From positions 1 to 64,000 of the forward strand of contig NZ_JAHZSV010000020.1 of the NCBI RefSeq assembly GCF_019457905.1: a stretch of DNA of 64,000 bases, read 5' to 3'. Below the pieces are notes generated by a model that made no database searches, was not told the origin of the DNA, and saw only the letters and a program-made list of their open reading frames with translations. A program made the translations under genes and the position numbers. Within the stretch, counting starts at the first letter, position 1; each line of letters begins with the position of its first letter. Source of the DNA: Flagellimonas abyssi. GTDB taxonomy: Bacteria > Bacteroidota > Bacteroidia > Flavobacteriales > Flavobacteriaceae. Below are positions 9,188 through 18,879 of this stretch, piece after piece.

Positions 9188-9769
9188 TTAACCGTGCATG
9201 GTTTCCTTTTTGCCAAGGTCCCTCATGAGTTGGGCCTCATATTCCAAGAGGTCTTCCCATTTTTGGTTTACCTCTTCCGTATTGCCGTATTTCCGTGCAA
9301 ATTTTAGGAACATGGTATAATGATTGGCTTCGCTTACCATTAGGTTCCGGTAAAATTCGGACAGTTCTTCATCGGCTATTTCTTCGGAGAGTAATCTAAA
9401 GCGTTCGCAGCTTCTGGCCTCAATCAAAGCGGCGTATAAAAGTTTGTGAACCAAATGTGTATCCCTACTTCCACCTTTAGGGAAAAATTTCATCAGTTGG
9501 ATTACATATTCATCCTTGCGTTCGCGGCCCAAGACCCATCCGCGTTTCAAAATTTTATCATGGACCATGTTAAAGTGACCCATTTCTTCACGGGCCAGGG
9601 CAGTCATTTCTTTGACCAGCTCTGATTTTTCAGGAAAACCGATTATCAATGAAATGGCAGTGCTGGCGGCCTTCTGTTCGCAATAGGCATGATCGGTCAA
9701 AATTTCCTCAATATTCTTTTCTACAATGTTTACCCATCTTGGGTCCGTTGGAAGCTTTAGGCCTAGCAT
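9188..9769 (-). CDS. miaE: tRNA-(ms2io6A37) hydroxylase MiaE
   Basis: A ferritin-like di-iron monooxygenase that hydroxylates the isopentenyl group of ms2i6A at tRNA position 37. The 193 residues carry paired carboxylate/His ligands (EEMGHF, EARSCERF, EANHYTMF) on a four-helix bundle. It converges with ppk1, with 17 bases between the stop codons. Confidence 0.92.
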   Translation of the reverse strand: MLGLKLPTDPRWVNIVEKNIEEILTDHAYCEQKAASTAISLIIGFPEKSELVKEMTALAREEMGHFNMVHDKILKRGWVLGRERKDEYVIQLMKFFPKGGSRDTHLVHKLLYAALIEARSCERFRLLSEEIADEELSEFYRNLMVSEANHYTMFLKFARKYGNTEEVNQKWEDLLEYEAQLMRDLGKKETMHG

Positions 9770-9822
9770 GAATATATTTTTTTGATATTATGGGTGCAAA
9801 GATAACTGGAAAGAACGGGATC

Positions 9823-11610
9823 TTAAAAATCCAGGTCAAACTCCTTGCGCAGGAGCTCGATATTCGGGTTCTTTTCTTTCAATTTCTCATACTTTTCCTC
9901 TGGAGTAAAAGCGAACTTTTTGGCGATCTCCTCATTTACGGTTATGTAAAGGGAAATGGAATAGTTGTTCAGTTTTTGTTTGAGGTAGTCCAGCATTAGA
10001 CTTTGTTCCCGTTCAATCTCTTTTTTCATGGTGCCGTTCGGCAACTCAATCCAAATTACATGGTCGTTTTTAAGCTTTGGAACATCTGTTTGAAGGTTAC
10101 TGGCCAATATTTTCCTTCCCTGTCTTTCCAGTTCATGTACAAAATCATCCCAATGCTGCTGCATTTCCGATTCTTCAAAAGCATCTTTGGGAAGGTCTTT
10201 TTCGTCGATATTCGGGGATTTGGTATTCTCATGTGCCCTTTTCACCTTGATACTGGACAACGATAGCCCTGAAACCCTTTTTTCGGACCCCTTGATTTGT
10301 ATTTTTTTAGGTTGATAAGGTTCCTTAGGTTCACTGATCAGCTCTTTTTCAATTTCTTCTTTAGGAGTTGAAACCTCATCAGCGGGCGTTGGTTTCGTTG
10401 CCGAGGGTATTGTTCCCTTTTTTTCCTCAATCTGAGATGTAGTTTGCACGGTTTCTACACCCTTGTGTTCTGGGGCTTTGGTTCCGTTCGTATTGATATT
10501 TTTTTCTTTGAAAAAGGATGCTGGGATTATGAAACTAGAGTTTTTTTTTTCTCCATCATAGGTGATGGACGCTAATTTCATGAGGGTGAGCTCTACAAGG
10601 AGCCGTTGATTTTTACTGCTCTTGTATTGCAGGTCACAATCGTTGGCCATATCAATGGCTTTTAACAAGAACTGTTTCGAAGTCTTTTTGGCTTGCTCTT
10701 GGTAGTGTTTTGCCACATCCTCTCCGACCTCAAGCAAGTTTAAGGTATCAGGATGCTGGCAAACCATTAAATCCCTAAAGTGGGAAGCCAGCCCCGTGAT
10801 AAAGTGGTGGCCGTCAAAACCAAGTGAGAGTGTTTTGTTGAACAAGAGCAATAGTTCAGGAATATTGTTCTCAAGAATCAAATCGGTTGCAGAAAAATAA
10901 ATGTCGTAATCTAGAACGTTGAGGTTTTCCGTTACGGCCTTTCTGGTCAATTCTTTTCCCGAGAAGCTCACTACACGATCAAAAATGGACAAAGCATCCC
11001 GCATGGCGCCATCCGCCTTTTGGGCAATAATGTGCAATGCACTTTCCTCGGCTTGTATGCCTTGCTGTTCGGCTATGTACTTCAGATATTCCGAGGCATC
11101 CTTTACCGTTATTCTTTTGAAATCAAAAATTTGACATCTGGAGAGTATGGTCGGGATAATTTTGTGCTTTTCCGTTGTAGCCAAAATAAAAATGGCGTGT
11201 TTTGGCGGCTCCTCCAGCGTCTTCAAAAAGGCATTGAATGCCGATTGCGAGAGCATATGGACCTCGTCGATGATGTAAACCTTGTACTTTCCTGTTTGTG
11301 GAGGAATGCGTACTTGGTCAATCAAACTACGGATATCATCCACGGAGTTATTGGAAGCGGCATCCAGCTCAAAAATATTGAAAGCAAAATCCTCGTCCTC
11401 CCGTTCTGTTCCGTCTTGATTGATTTTTTTTGCCAAGATACGTGCGCAGGTAGTTTTTCCGACACCTCTTGGTCCGCAGAACAATAAGGCCTGTGCCAAG
11501 TGATTGTTCTCAATGGCATTCAGCAACGTATTGGTAATGGAGGATTGTCCCACAACATCCTTGAATGTTTGGGGTCTATATTTTCTTGCTGATACAATAA
11601 AGGGTTCCAA
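9823..11610 (-). CDS. dnaX: DNA polymerase III subunit gamma/tau
   Basis: The clamp-loader ATPase of the replisome. Walker A is CGPRGVGKTTCARI, Walker B is YIIDEVHML, and sensor 1 follows in FILATTE. The start is TTG at 11610 (reading MEPFIVSARKYRPQTF), because the longer frame adds a non-conserved hydrophobic stretch. That gives 595 residues. The Cys4 zinc module that follows Walker A in E. coli DnaX is missing: the segment is NQDGTEREDEDFAFNIFELD. The C-terminal third is a low-complexity linker and a tau-like domain. It lies close to rnpB on the opposite strand. Confidence 0.95.
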   Translation of the reverse strand: MEPFIVSARKYRPQTFKDVVGQSSITNTLLNAIENNHLAQALLFCGPRGVGKTTCARILAKKINQDGTEREDEDFAFNIFELDAASNNSVDDIRSLIDQVRIPPQTGKYKVYIIDEVHMLSQSAFNAFLKTLEEPPKHAIFILATTEKHKIIPTILSRCQIFDFKRITVKDASEYLKYIAEQQGIQAEESALHIIAQKADGAMRDALSIFDRVVSFSGKELTRKAVTENLNVLDYDIYFSATDLILENNIPELLLLFNKTLSLGFDGHHFITGLASHFRDLMVCQHPDTLNLLEVGEDVAKHYQEQAKKTSKQFLLKAIDMANDCDLQYKSSKNQRLLVELTLMKLASITYDGEKKNSSFIIPASFFKEKNINTNGTKAPEHKGVETVQTTSQIEEKKGTIPSATKPTPADEVSTPKEEIEKELISEPKEPYQPKKIQIKGSEKRVSGLSLSSIKVKRAHENTKSPNIDEKDLPKDAFEESEMQQHWDDFVHELERQGRKILASNLQTDVPKLKNDHVIWIELPNGTMKKEIEREQSLMLDYLKQKLNNYSISLYITVNEEIAKKFAFTPEEKYEKLKEKNPNIELLRKEFDLDF

Positions 11611-11720
11611 TACGCTGAAAAAATAGATTTCATACAAATATAAAAATAGCATTGGCCAAAGTTGAACCCAATATGGGAGTTACCACTTTTTTTATTAACA
11701 ATTGGATTACCTTTGCGCTC

Positions 11721-12035
11721 AGCAGGCCACCTTATCGCTGCAAGTATGGGCGACCAAACTTGAAGAGGAAAGTCCGGACACCATAGTGCGGCATAGCGGG
11801 TAACGCCCGTCCGCCGTGAGGCGAGGACCAGTGCAACAGAAAGCAAGTACAGTTCGGCTGTAGTGAAATCAGGTAAACTCTATGCGGTGAAACGTCATGT
11901 AAACCAATGTTCGAGGGCTGCACGCCCGAGTTGGAGGGTAGGCGGTTGGAACACTTGGGCAACCATTTGTCTAGATAAATGATAAGGAGTTCCCAATTTA
12001 ATTTGGGGTGCACAGAATCCGGCTTATGGCCTGCT
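11721..12035 (+). ncRNA. rnpB: RNase P RNA component (bacterial type A)
   Basis: The catalytic RNA that removes tRNA 5' leaders. The universal 5' core GAGGAAAGTCCGGACACC is at about 11766-11783, and the 3' core ACAGAATCCGGCTTA ends near 12026. Helix P1 is a perfect nine-pair stem (11721-11729 with 12027-12035), which fixes both ends. A short T-run follows and overlaps the 3' end of rsmD on the other strand. Length of about 315 bases is slightly short but normal for Bacteroidota. Confidence 0.95.
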
Positions 12036-12037
12036 TT

Positions 12038-12577
12038 TTATTCTATTTCAAAAAAACTGAATATACTTCCGCCGTATTTGCGTTTTTCCGAAAATTGATG
12101 ATGCTCGGAAAGATTGGTCTGGTCAGAATGTTCAATGATCAAAACACCATCATCCAAAAGGAGTTGCTTTTCAAAAACCAAATCGGCAATTTTTAAAAAC
12201 TGGTCGGTGCTAAAATCATAGGGAGGGTCGGCAAAAATAAGGTCGAATTTTTCCGGTGTGCCCTCTAAAAACTTAAACACGTCCGATGTTATAGTATCGA
12301 TGGAAAACTCGAGTTCCTGAGCGGTCTTCGAAATGTATCGGACACATCCAGGAAAACCATCAACGGCGGTAATGTTTTTAGCTCCACGGGATGCAAATTC
12401 GTAGCTTATATTTCCGGTACCGGAAAATAGGTCCAATACCTTTAATTCGTCAAAATAGAAACGGTTGTTCAAGATGTTGAACAGGGCCTCTTTGGCCATA
12501 TCCGTGGTCGGGCGTACGGGCAGCTTTTTAGGTGCCGTCAATCTTTTGCCCTTATATTTTCCTGAAATGATCCGCAT
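12038..12577 (-). CDS. rsmD: 16S rRNA (guanine966-N2)-methyltransferase
   Basis: A 179-residue Rossmann-fold methyltransferase. The SAM site is VLDLFSGTGNISYEFASRG and the catalytic motif is FADPPYDF, both typical of RsmD, which modifies G966 of 16S rRNA. The N-terminal MRIISGKYKGKRL is family-specific. The stop codon lies three bases from the rnpB 3' end, so the two transcripts converge very tightly. It directly follows the DUF3822 gene. Confidence 0.95.
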   Translation of the reverse strand: MRIISGKYKGKRLTAPKKLPVRPTTDMAKEALFNILNNRFYFDELKVLDLFSGTGNISYEFASRGAKNITAVDGFPGCVRYISKTAQELEFSIDTITSDVFKFLEGTPEKFDLIFADPPYDFSTDQFLKIADLVFEKQLLLDDGVLIIEHSDQTNLSEHHQFSEKRKYGGSIFSFFEIE

Positions 12578-13336
12578 TTACAGTGCGCTTAATATGGAAA
12601 AGTCAATGCTTTCGTTTTCCAACTGTTCCAAAGTAAAGGAGGGATTGCTGGGAACAAAAACGGATATGTTTTTTACGTATTGGTAACAGAGCTCGTAAAT
12701 AGGGTCGTCCTCTTCAATAACACCGAATAATTTGAGTTGTATTTTTTCCAGGTCCATGTCCAATTGCTCCAAACTGAACAACAAATAGTAGAGAAAATCT
12801 TCCTTGTTCTTGAACTCAAATTGATTATAAAAGAGCAGTTTTTTCTCCGATACCACCAACATCTCCATCTCTCTTTCGGATACCTGTATGTAGCATGTGG
12901 GCTCTGATGAAGTTCTGTTGTGGTTTAGCAGTGCGTTTATGAGAACTGTTCCGCTGTGCTTAAACTCAAACTCCCCAAATAGCTCAAAAATGTAGTTGTT
13001 GATATTGGTATAGGGAATATAAACATTTACAATATCCTGATTGGGGATTTCATCGTATGCTATAAGATCGCTGGCCATGATCTTGGCGTTGAACTTAAGA
13101 TAGTTTGGCAACTCTTCCTTGTTGAAAAGTGGCTTTGGCACCAAACCGAACATATTGTTCTTGTGGATGACCAATACCTCGGAAAAGTCTTTCCCGATTT
13201 GATTTTGATTGCCCAACTTTTCCTTTAGCTCTTTGAGCATCAGATATGGGGTGAGCTGGGTTTTAAAACTTACCCTCTCAAAAGCAACAATTTTGTTGGT
13301 AATGGTATCCACTACACAAAAAGAAAGTCCATTCAA
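12578..13336 (-). CDS. DUF3822 family protein
   Basis: A 252-residue soluble protein with an actin/ASKHA-like feel: two pseudo-repeats starting LSFCVVDTITNKIVAF and CYIQVSEREMEMLVVSEKKLLFYNQF. It matches the DUF3822 family, regularly found just before rsmD in Bacteroidota, as here with no intergenic gap. The function is unknown. Fold and neighbour suggest a link to ribosome or cell-envelope biogenesis, but this is inference. Confidence 0.8.
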   Translation of the reverse strand: MNGLSFCVVDTITNKIVAFERVSFKTQLTPYLMLKELKEKLGNQNQIGKDFSEVLVIHKNNMFGLVPKPLFNKEELPNYLKFNAKIMASDLIAYDEIPNQDIVNVYIPYTNINNYIFELFGEFEFKHSGTVLINALLNHNRTSSEPTCYIQVSEREMEMLVVSEKKLLFYNQFEFKNKEDFLYYLLFSLEQLDMDLEKIQLKLFGVIEEDDPIYELCYQYVKNISVFVPSNPSFTLEQLENESIDFSILSAL

Positions 13337-13392
13337 GCCAGCTTGAATGGACAGTTTTCTATAAGTGCTATTTTGTACGTTCTGTGCTATAG

Positions 13393-14130
13393 CTAGTTTT
13401 TCTTTTTTCTATCGTAGATAGGTGGCCAGTTACCGTTGGTGCTAACATCGGTTAATGAACCAACTTTTATTTCAGTACCGTTTACTTCTTCAACACTTTG
13501 ATAAGACTTTTCTTTTTCAAGAAGGTCTTGTGGCTGATCATATAGTACAACCTCTTTCTTAACTTTAGCTTCGAAAACAGGTGCTTTATATCCGCTTTTG
13601 TCGATGATATCGGCCTTCATTTCAAACTTCTCGTTGTTTTGGGCGAAAGGCACATTCATCATGGTTTTGTAACGATCATCTGCTCCAAAAAGCGAATCTT
13701 TGACCTTTACAGTACCCAAAGTGTCGATGATGATAGTGTCTTGCTGCATATCGATTTGATAAGCTCTGTCATATCTCATGAAAGAGGAATCACGCTGCGT
13801 TGTAATGGTGTAGCTTCCAGTATCAATAAATTGAATCAAGCTTTCAAAATTACCAGCATACTTACCATTCACGGTTTTATAAGCTTCTTGGGAATCCCTG
13901 ATGTCCTTAAGTTTTTTAATGACTTGGGTAAACCTTTCATTTCTTACCTTGTTGAACTCTATGGGGGCATTGATTGAATCATAGATTTTGTATCCTAGGT
14001 AAATGCTCAGAACTCCGAATAGAATTACTAAAACCGGCTTTACTTTTTGAGGTAAAAATCTATCGATCAAGAAAACTAGCCCTACGGTCACAAGGCATAT
14101 TAAAACAACAATAAGAATTAAATTTAACAT
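13393..14130 (-). CDS. Membrane-anchored protein of unknown function
   Basis: The 245-residue protein has two closely spaced N-terminal transmembrane helices (about residues 2-22 and 31-50) and then a soluble region rich in charged residues. That region includes a coiled-coil-like segment (FTQVIKKLKDIRDSQEAYKTV) and a pilin-like phrase (YAGNFESLIQFIDTGSY). I do not recognise a named domain. It is probably flavobacterial-specific and faces the periplasm or cytoplasm through its C-terminal part. Confidence 0.65.
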   Translation of the reverse strand: MLNLILIVVLICLVTVGLVFLIDRFLPQKVKPVLVILFGVLSIYLGYKIYDSINAPIEFNKVRNERFTQVIKKLKDIRDSQEAYKTVNGKYAGNFESLIQFIDTGSYTITTQRDSSFMRYDRAYQIDMQQDTIIIDTLGTVKVKDSLFGADDRYKTMMNVPFAQNNEKFEMKADIIDKSGYKAPVFEAKVKKEVVLYDQPQDLLEKEKSYQSVEEVNGTEIKVGSLTDVSTNGNWPPIYDRKKKN

Positions 14131-14237
14131 ATCTGCTACTGTCTTTCAAAGTTAATTTAGTGGTTACAGACAAATCTACAATATTTTTTTTATTGCGAAA
14201 CTTTTTGCTTTAAAAAAGACCACTATATTTAGCGCTC

Positions 14238-15671
14238 ATGAAGGATTTTAACGCACCTGGATTTTTAAAGATTTTAACCGAAAAATTTCCCCATACACCT
14301 ACCTCAAAACAGGCGGAAGCACTTAATAGACTGGCTAACTTTGTTTTAGAAGGAAAAAAGGATGATGTGTTCCTGTTAAAGGGGTTTGCCGGAACTGGAA
14401 AAACCACCTTGGTGGCCACTTTGGTGAGCAGCCTCTGGAAAGTAAAAATGAGCTCTGTTTTAATGGCACCGACCGGTAGAGCGGCCAAAGTAATGTCAGT
14501 TTATTCGGGGAACAAGGCATTTACCATTCACAAAAAAATCTATTTTCCCAAAAAGGAATCAGGAGGGGGAATTCAATTTGTTTTAGCCCCCAATAAACAT
14601 CGAAACACTGTTTTTATAGTTGACGAAGCATCCATGATTCCCGATACACCTGCCGATTCCAAATTGTTCGAGAACGGTTCTTTGTTGGACGATTTAATGT
14701 TTTATGTCCACTCTGGCCATAACTGTAAGTTGATATTGATCGGGGACACAGCACAGTTACCTCCCGTAAAACTGGAACTGAGCCCTGCCCTGGACGAAAA
14801 CCGTTTGTCCTTAAATTATGATAAGGAAGTGGAGTGTTTGGAGCTGGACGAGGTAATGAGGCAATCCGACGATTCAGGGATTCTTTACAATGCCACCAAC
14901 CTTAGGCAACAATTACAATCGGAGTTTTTTGAAGATTTTAAATTTGAGCTCCATCATTATAAAGATATTGTCCGTTTGATCGATGGCAACGAAATACAAG
15001 AGGCCATAGATTCATCATACAGCGATAATGGAAAGGAACAGACGGCTATTATCGTTCGTTCAAATAAAAGAGCCAATCTCTACAATCAAAATATAAGAGA
15101 ACGAATTTTGTTTCTGGACAATGAGATTTCCGTTGGCGACTATATGATGGTCGTGAAAAACAATTATTTCTGGCTAAAACCCAACTCCGAAGCTGGTTTT
15201 ATAGCGAACGGGGATATTATAGAAGTCTTGGAGCTTTTTGCGATTAAAGAGTTATACGGATTCAAGTTTGCAGAGGTAAAGGTGAAAATGGTGGATTATC
15301 CCAACCAGAAACCTTTTGAGACAGTTCTTTTGTTGGATACCATTACCGCGGAGACCCCTTCACTTTCTTACGATGATGGAAACAAATTGTATCAAGAGGT
15401 GATGAAGGATTATGCCCATGAAAAATCCAAGTACAAAAAATTCTTGGGCGTCAAGAACAATAGGTTTTTTAATGCCCTTCAGGTTAAATTCTCCTATGCC
15501 ATAACCTGCCATAAATCGCAGGGAGGGCAGTGGGATACCGTTTTTGTGGAACAACCCTATTTGCCCAACGGCGTGGACAAGGATTATTTAAGGTGGCTAT
15601 ATACCGCTGTGACCAGAGCGGAACGACAACTCTATCTTATAGGTTTCAAGGATGATTTTTTTCTTGACTAG
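14238..15671 (+). CDS. RecD-like superfamily 1 DNA helicase
   Basis: A 477-residue SF1B-type ATPase. Walker A is LLKGFAGTGKTTLVATLV, motif II is VFIVDEASMI, motif III is LILIGDTAQLPPV, and the C-terminal motifs are AITCHKSQGGQWDTVFVE and YTAVTRAERQLYLIGF. That order matches RecD2/TraA-like helicases, with a UvrD-C2-like end. It is a stand-alone short form, so probably a DNA repair or replication-restart helicase. The start is ATG 26 bases after a run of AT-rich leader. Confidence 0.88.
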   Translation: MKDFNAPGFLKILTEKFPHTPTSKQAEALNRLANFVLEGKKDDVFLLKGFAGTGKTTLVATLVSSLWKVKMSSVLMAPTGRAAKVMSVYSGNKAFTIHKKIYFPKKESGGGIQFVLAPNKHRNTVFIVDEASMIPDTPADSKLFENGSLLDDLMFYVHSGHNCKLILIGDTAQLPPVKLELSPALDENRLSLNYDKEVECLELDEVMRQSDDSGILYNATNLRQQLQSEFFEDFKFELHHYKDIVRLIDGNEIQEAIDSSYSDNGKEQTAIIVRSNKRANLYNQNIRERILFLDNEISVGDYMMVVKNNYFWLKPNSEAGFIANGDIIEVLELFAIKELYGFKFAEVKVKMVDYPNQKPFETVLLLDTITAETPSLSYDDGNKLYQEVMKDYAHEKSKYKKFLGVKNNRFFNALQVKFSYAITCHKSQGGQWDTVFVEQPYLPNGVDKDYLRWLYTAVTRAERQLYLIGFKDDFFLD

Positions 15672-15696
15672 GAAAAGGCTATTTTAGACTGCAACA

Positions 15697-16269
15697 ATGA
15701 ATATTGAACCAGATACCATAATAAGTTTGTTCCTCGGCATCGGATTGGCGGCTTCTGTAGGCTTTCGGGTTTTTCTTCCTCTTTTTGCCCTCAGTTTTGC
15801 GGCATATATGGGCGTTTGGGAATTGAACGATAGTTGGCAATGGATAGGCAGCCTTACCGCACTCATAACGTTGGGAGTGGCCACCGTTGTTGAGATTTTT
15901 GCCTACTTTATCCCATGGGTGGACAATGTTTTGGACAGTATTGCGATTCCCTTGGCGGGAATAGCAGGTACGGCGGTGGTTGTTTCCACGGCAGCCAATT
16001 TGGACCCTGTGATAACTTGGACCTTGGCCATTATAGCAGGAGGGGGTACCGCAACTGCTATAAAAGGAGCCAATGCAACCGGTAGATTGGCCTCTACGGG
16101 CGCTACTGGAGGGCTCGCCAATCCTTTGGTGTCCACACTGGAGACCGGTGCGGCCGTCACTGTAAGTACAGCATCTATACTAGTACCTCCGATAGCGGCA
16201 ATTTTGGTCATTATCATATTAGTGGTCATCTTCAGGATATACAGAAAAATAAGACCTAAGTCAAAATAG
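15697..16269 (+). CDS. DUF4126 family membrane protein
   Basis: A 190-residue integral membrane protein with hydrophobic helices around residues 7-35, 45-70, 80-105 and 160-185 and a glycine/alanine-rich middle ([16 protein letters not shown]). The pattern fits DUF4126. The function is unknown. It lies between the helicase and kdsB with about 25 bases on either side, so it is probably co-transcribed with both. Confidence 0.8.
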   Translation: MNIEPDTIISLFLGIGLAASVGFRVFLPLFALSFAAYMGVWELNDSWQWIGSLTALITLGVATVVEIFAYFIPWVDNVLDSIAIPLAGIAGTAVVVSTAANLDPVITWTLAIIAGGGTATAIKGANATGRLASTGATGGLANPLVSTLETGAAVTVSTASILVPPIAAILVIIILVVIFRIYRKIRPKSK

Positions 16270-16294
16270 AAATCATTCAACCAAAAAGAATAAA

Positions 16295-17023
16295 GTGAAT
16301 ATAATCTCCATGATTCCCGCTCGCTACCAAGCCTCACGTTTCCCTGCCAAACTAATGCAGGACCTTGGCGGGAGGCCCGTAATCGTAAGAACCTACGAAG
16401 CGGCTGTAAAAACTGGACTTTTTAACGAGGTATATGTAGTAACCGACAGCCCGGTAATTGCCGATGTAATTCAGGACATAGGGGGCAAGGTGATCATGAG
16501 CAAAAATACCCATGAAAGCGGAAGCGATAGAATTGCCGAAGCGGTCGAAGATATGGATGTGGATATTGTGATAAATGTCCAGGGAGATGAGCCCTTCATT
16601 GATGCTGAAAGCTTGGAAAAAATAATCAAGGTCTTTAAAAATGATACCGAGAAAGAGATTGACCTGGGTTCCTTGATGACCCCGATTACCGATTGGGAAG
16701 AAATAGCCAATCCCAATACGGTAAAAGTGATCGTGGACAATCAGGATTTTGCCCTGTATTTTTCTAGGTCACCGATTCCTTATCCGAGGGACGAAAAGGT
16801 GGACGCGAAATATTACAAGCACAAGGGAGTCTATGTGTTCAGAAAAAGCGCGTTGATGGATTTTCAAAAATTGCCCATGCTGCCATTGGAGGCAAAGGAG
16901 AAAATTGAGGCCATCCGATTTTTGGAATATGGCAAAAAAATAAAAATGGTCGAAACCCATGTCACAGGTATCGAAATCGATACGCCTGAGGACCTAGAAC
17001 GAGCAAGAAAAGTATGGAAGTAG
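16295..17023 (+). CDS. kdsB: 3-deoxy-manno-octulosonate cytidylyltransferase
   Basis: Activates Kdo to CMP-Kdo for the inner core of lipopolysaccharide. The 242 residues start at GTG and show [25 protein letters not shown] and [12 protein letters not shown], all typical of KdsB. The stop overlaps the following HAD gene by ten bases. With the KdnB-like gene two positions on, it marks a Kdo-modification cluster. Confidence 0.96.
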   Translation: MNIISMIPARYQASRFPAKLMQDLGGRPVIVRTYEAAVKTGLFNEVYVVTDSPVIADVIQDIGGKVIMSKNTHESGSDRIAEAVEDMDVDIVINVQGDEPFIDAESLEKIIKVFKNDTEKEIDLGSLMTPITDWEEIANPNTVKVIVDNQDFALYFSRSPIPYPRDEKVDAKYYKHKGVYVFRKSALMDFQKLPMLPLEAKEKIEAIRFLEYGKKIKMVETHVTGIEIDTPEDLERARKVWK

Positions 17024-17718
17024 ATTTTTCCAACATAAAAACTATCGGCTTTGATGCAGATGATACCCTTTGGGTAAACGAGACCTATTTCCGTGATACA
17101 GAGGAAAAGTTTGCAGAGCTATTGGAAGGTTACGAGACCAAGAACAAGATAGACCAAGAGCTTTTTAAGATGGAAATGGCCAATTTGGATATATATGGAT
17201 ATGGCATAAAAGGATTTATGCTCTCCATGATAGAATCTGCCCTGGACCTATCCAACAACAAGGTTTCCCAAGAAACCATTGCCAAAATATTGGAACTTGG
17301 CAAAAGCATGATTTCTCACCCGGTAGAGTTGCTAGATGGTGTGGAGGAGGTTCTCTCCAAGTTGATGGGCAGATACCGATTGATCGTGCTCACCAAAGGT
17401 GACCTTTTAGATCAGGAAAGAAAATTGGAAAAATCGGGATTGTCCCAATATTTCCATCATGTGGAGGTATTGAGCGATAAAAAGGAAAGCAATTACAAGA
17501 ATTTGTTGGAGCATTTAAAAATAGATGTCAACGAATTTTTAATGATAGGAAACTCCTTAAAGTCGGATGTATTGCCTATCTTGAATATTGGTGCGCAAGC
17601 GGTACATGTGCCGTTTCATACCACATGGGCCCATGAAATGGTGTCGGAAGACGAAATGGAGAACAATCATCTTAAATTGAACGGCCTAAAAGATATTTTG
17701 AAGTATTTGGACAACTAA
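17014..17718 (+). CDS. HAD-family phosphatase (YjjG-like)
   Basis: A haloacid dehalogenase-superfamily hydrolase of 234 residues. Motif I is FDADDTLW, motif II is VLTKGD, and motif III is [10 protein letters not shown], with an alpha-helical cap between I and II (YjjG class). It overlaps both kdsB (by 10 bases) and the next gene (TAATG, by one base), so it is tightly co-translated with them. Position suggests a sugar-phosphate or nucleotide substrate; the true substrate is not visible. Confidence 0.88.
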   Translation: MEVDFSNIKTIGFDADDTLWVNETYFRDTEEKFAELLEGYETKNKIDQELFKMEMANLDIYGYGIKGFMLSMIESALDLSNNKVSQETIAKILELGKSMISHPVELLDGVEEVLSKLMGRYRLIVLTKGDLLDQERKLEKSGLSQYFHHVEVLSDKKESNYKNLLEHLKIDVNEFLMIGNSLKSDVLPILNIGAQAVHVPFHTTWAHEMVSEDEMENNHLKLNGLKDILKYLDN

Positions 17719-18848
17719 TGAAGACAGACAATAATTTGAAGAAGCAAGAAGTAACAGCCTCAAGTCATAAAACCTCTTATAAAAACTTTCCCATGGTACC
17801 CAGAGTAGTGTTTGGATCGGGATGTTTTTCGCAATTGGGAGATATTTTATTGCCCCAACGCAAAAGTTCGGAGGCACCCTTTATATTTTTGGTGGACGAT
17901 TTCTTTGAAAATGAAGAGTTCATGGCAAAAGTTCCGCTAATGTTCCATGATGAAATCATATTCATTTCTGCAGATGAGGAGCCCAAAACAGCACAAGTTG
18001 ATGCTTTGGTGGCCCAAATCAGGGAAAAATACACGGAGCTACCCTCTGGCATTATTGGAATAGGAGGGGGCACCTTGCTCGATTTGGCCAAGGCCGTTTC
18101 CATATTATTGAACAACAAAGGACAGGCCAAGGATTATCAAGGATGGGATTTGGTGAACAAACCGGCCCTTTATCATGTGGGCATACCCACTATCAGCGGT
18201 ACTGGGGCCGAAGTATCCCGGACCACTGTTCTTCTCGGCCCTGAAAAGAAATTGGGCATCAATTCAGATTTTACGCCTTTTGATCAAGTGATTTTGGACC
18301 CCGATTTCAGCAAAACCGTTCCTAAGGAGCAATGGTTCTACACGGGAATGGATTGCTTTATTCATTGTGTGGAATCGCTAACGGGAACCTATTTGAACGC
18401 ATTCAGTCAGAGTTATGGTGAAAAATCCATGGAACTGTGCAAGGAAGTATTTCTTGAGGATATCCCGGCAGAGGAATCCCGTGATAAATTAATGATGGCT
18501 TCTTGGCATGGAGGTATGAGCATTGCTTACTCGCAAGTTGGTGTCGCCCACGCTATGAGCTATGGGCTGTCCTATCTTTTGGGGGTCAGGCATGGTATAG
18601 GAAACTGCTTGGTATTCCAACATTTGGAAGAGTTTTATCCCGAAGGGGTTTCACTTTTCAACAAAATGATGGACAAACACGGAATAGTGTTGCCAAAAGG
18701 CATTTGCGCAGAGCTTACCCAAAATGATTTTGATGTTATGGTGAACATTTCCTTGGGATTGGAGCCACTTTGGGAGAATGCCTTGGGTAAGGATTGGAAA
18801 AGTATCATGACGCCTGAACGTCTTCAGGCCATATATCAAAAAATATAA
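17718..18848 (+). CDS. kdnB: Iron-containing alcohol dehydrogenase, KdnB-like
   Basis: The 376-residue Fe-ADH has the NAD-binding GIGGGTLLDLAKAVSILL and GIPTISGTGAEVSRT. Metal ligands sit in GMDCFIHCVESLTG, GVAHAMSY and VRHGIGN. Its placement two genes after kdsB and the N-terminal PRVVFGSG motif fit KdnB, which in Shewanella oxidises the C8 hydroxyl of Kdo before an aminotransferase (KdnA) makes 8-amino-Kdo. No KdnA is in this window. The dehydrogenase class is certain; the Kdo role is inferred from context. Confidence 0.8.
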   Translation: MKTDNNLKKQEVTASSHKTSYKNFPMVPRVVFGSGCFSQLGDILLPQRKSSEAPFIFLVDDFFENEEFMAKVPLMFHDEIIFISADEEPKTAQVDALVAQIREKYTELPSGIIGIGGGTLLDLAKAVSILLNNKGQAKDYQGWDLVNKPALYHVGIPTISGTGAEVSRTTVLLGPEKKLGINSDFTPFDQVILDPDFSKTVPKEQWFYTGMDCFIHCVESLTGTYLNAFSQSYGEKSMELCKEVFLEDIPAEESRDKLMMASWHGGMSIAYSQVGVAHAMSYGLSYLLGVRHGIGNCLVFQHLEEFYPEGVSLFNKMMDKHGIVLPKGICAELTQNDFDVMVNISLGLEPLWENALGKDWKSIMTPERLQAIYQKI

Positions 18849-18879
18849 GATTGGTCCACTATGGGACCAACCACATAAA

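Noticed and set aside
18546..18553. Eight-base match to the predicted guide (GCGTGGGC) on the minus strand
   Set aside because: It lies inside a coding region and stops after eight bases, so it is chance-level and not a credible target.
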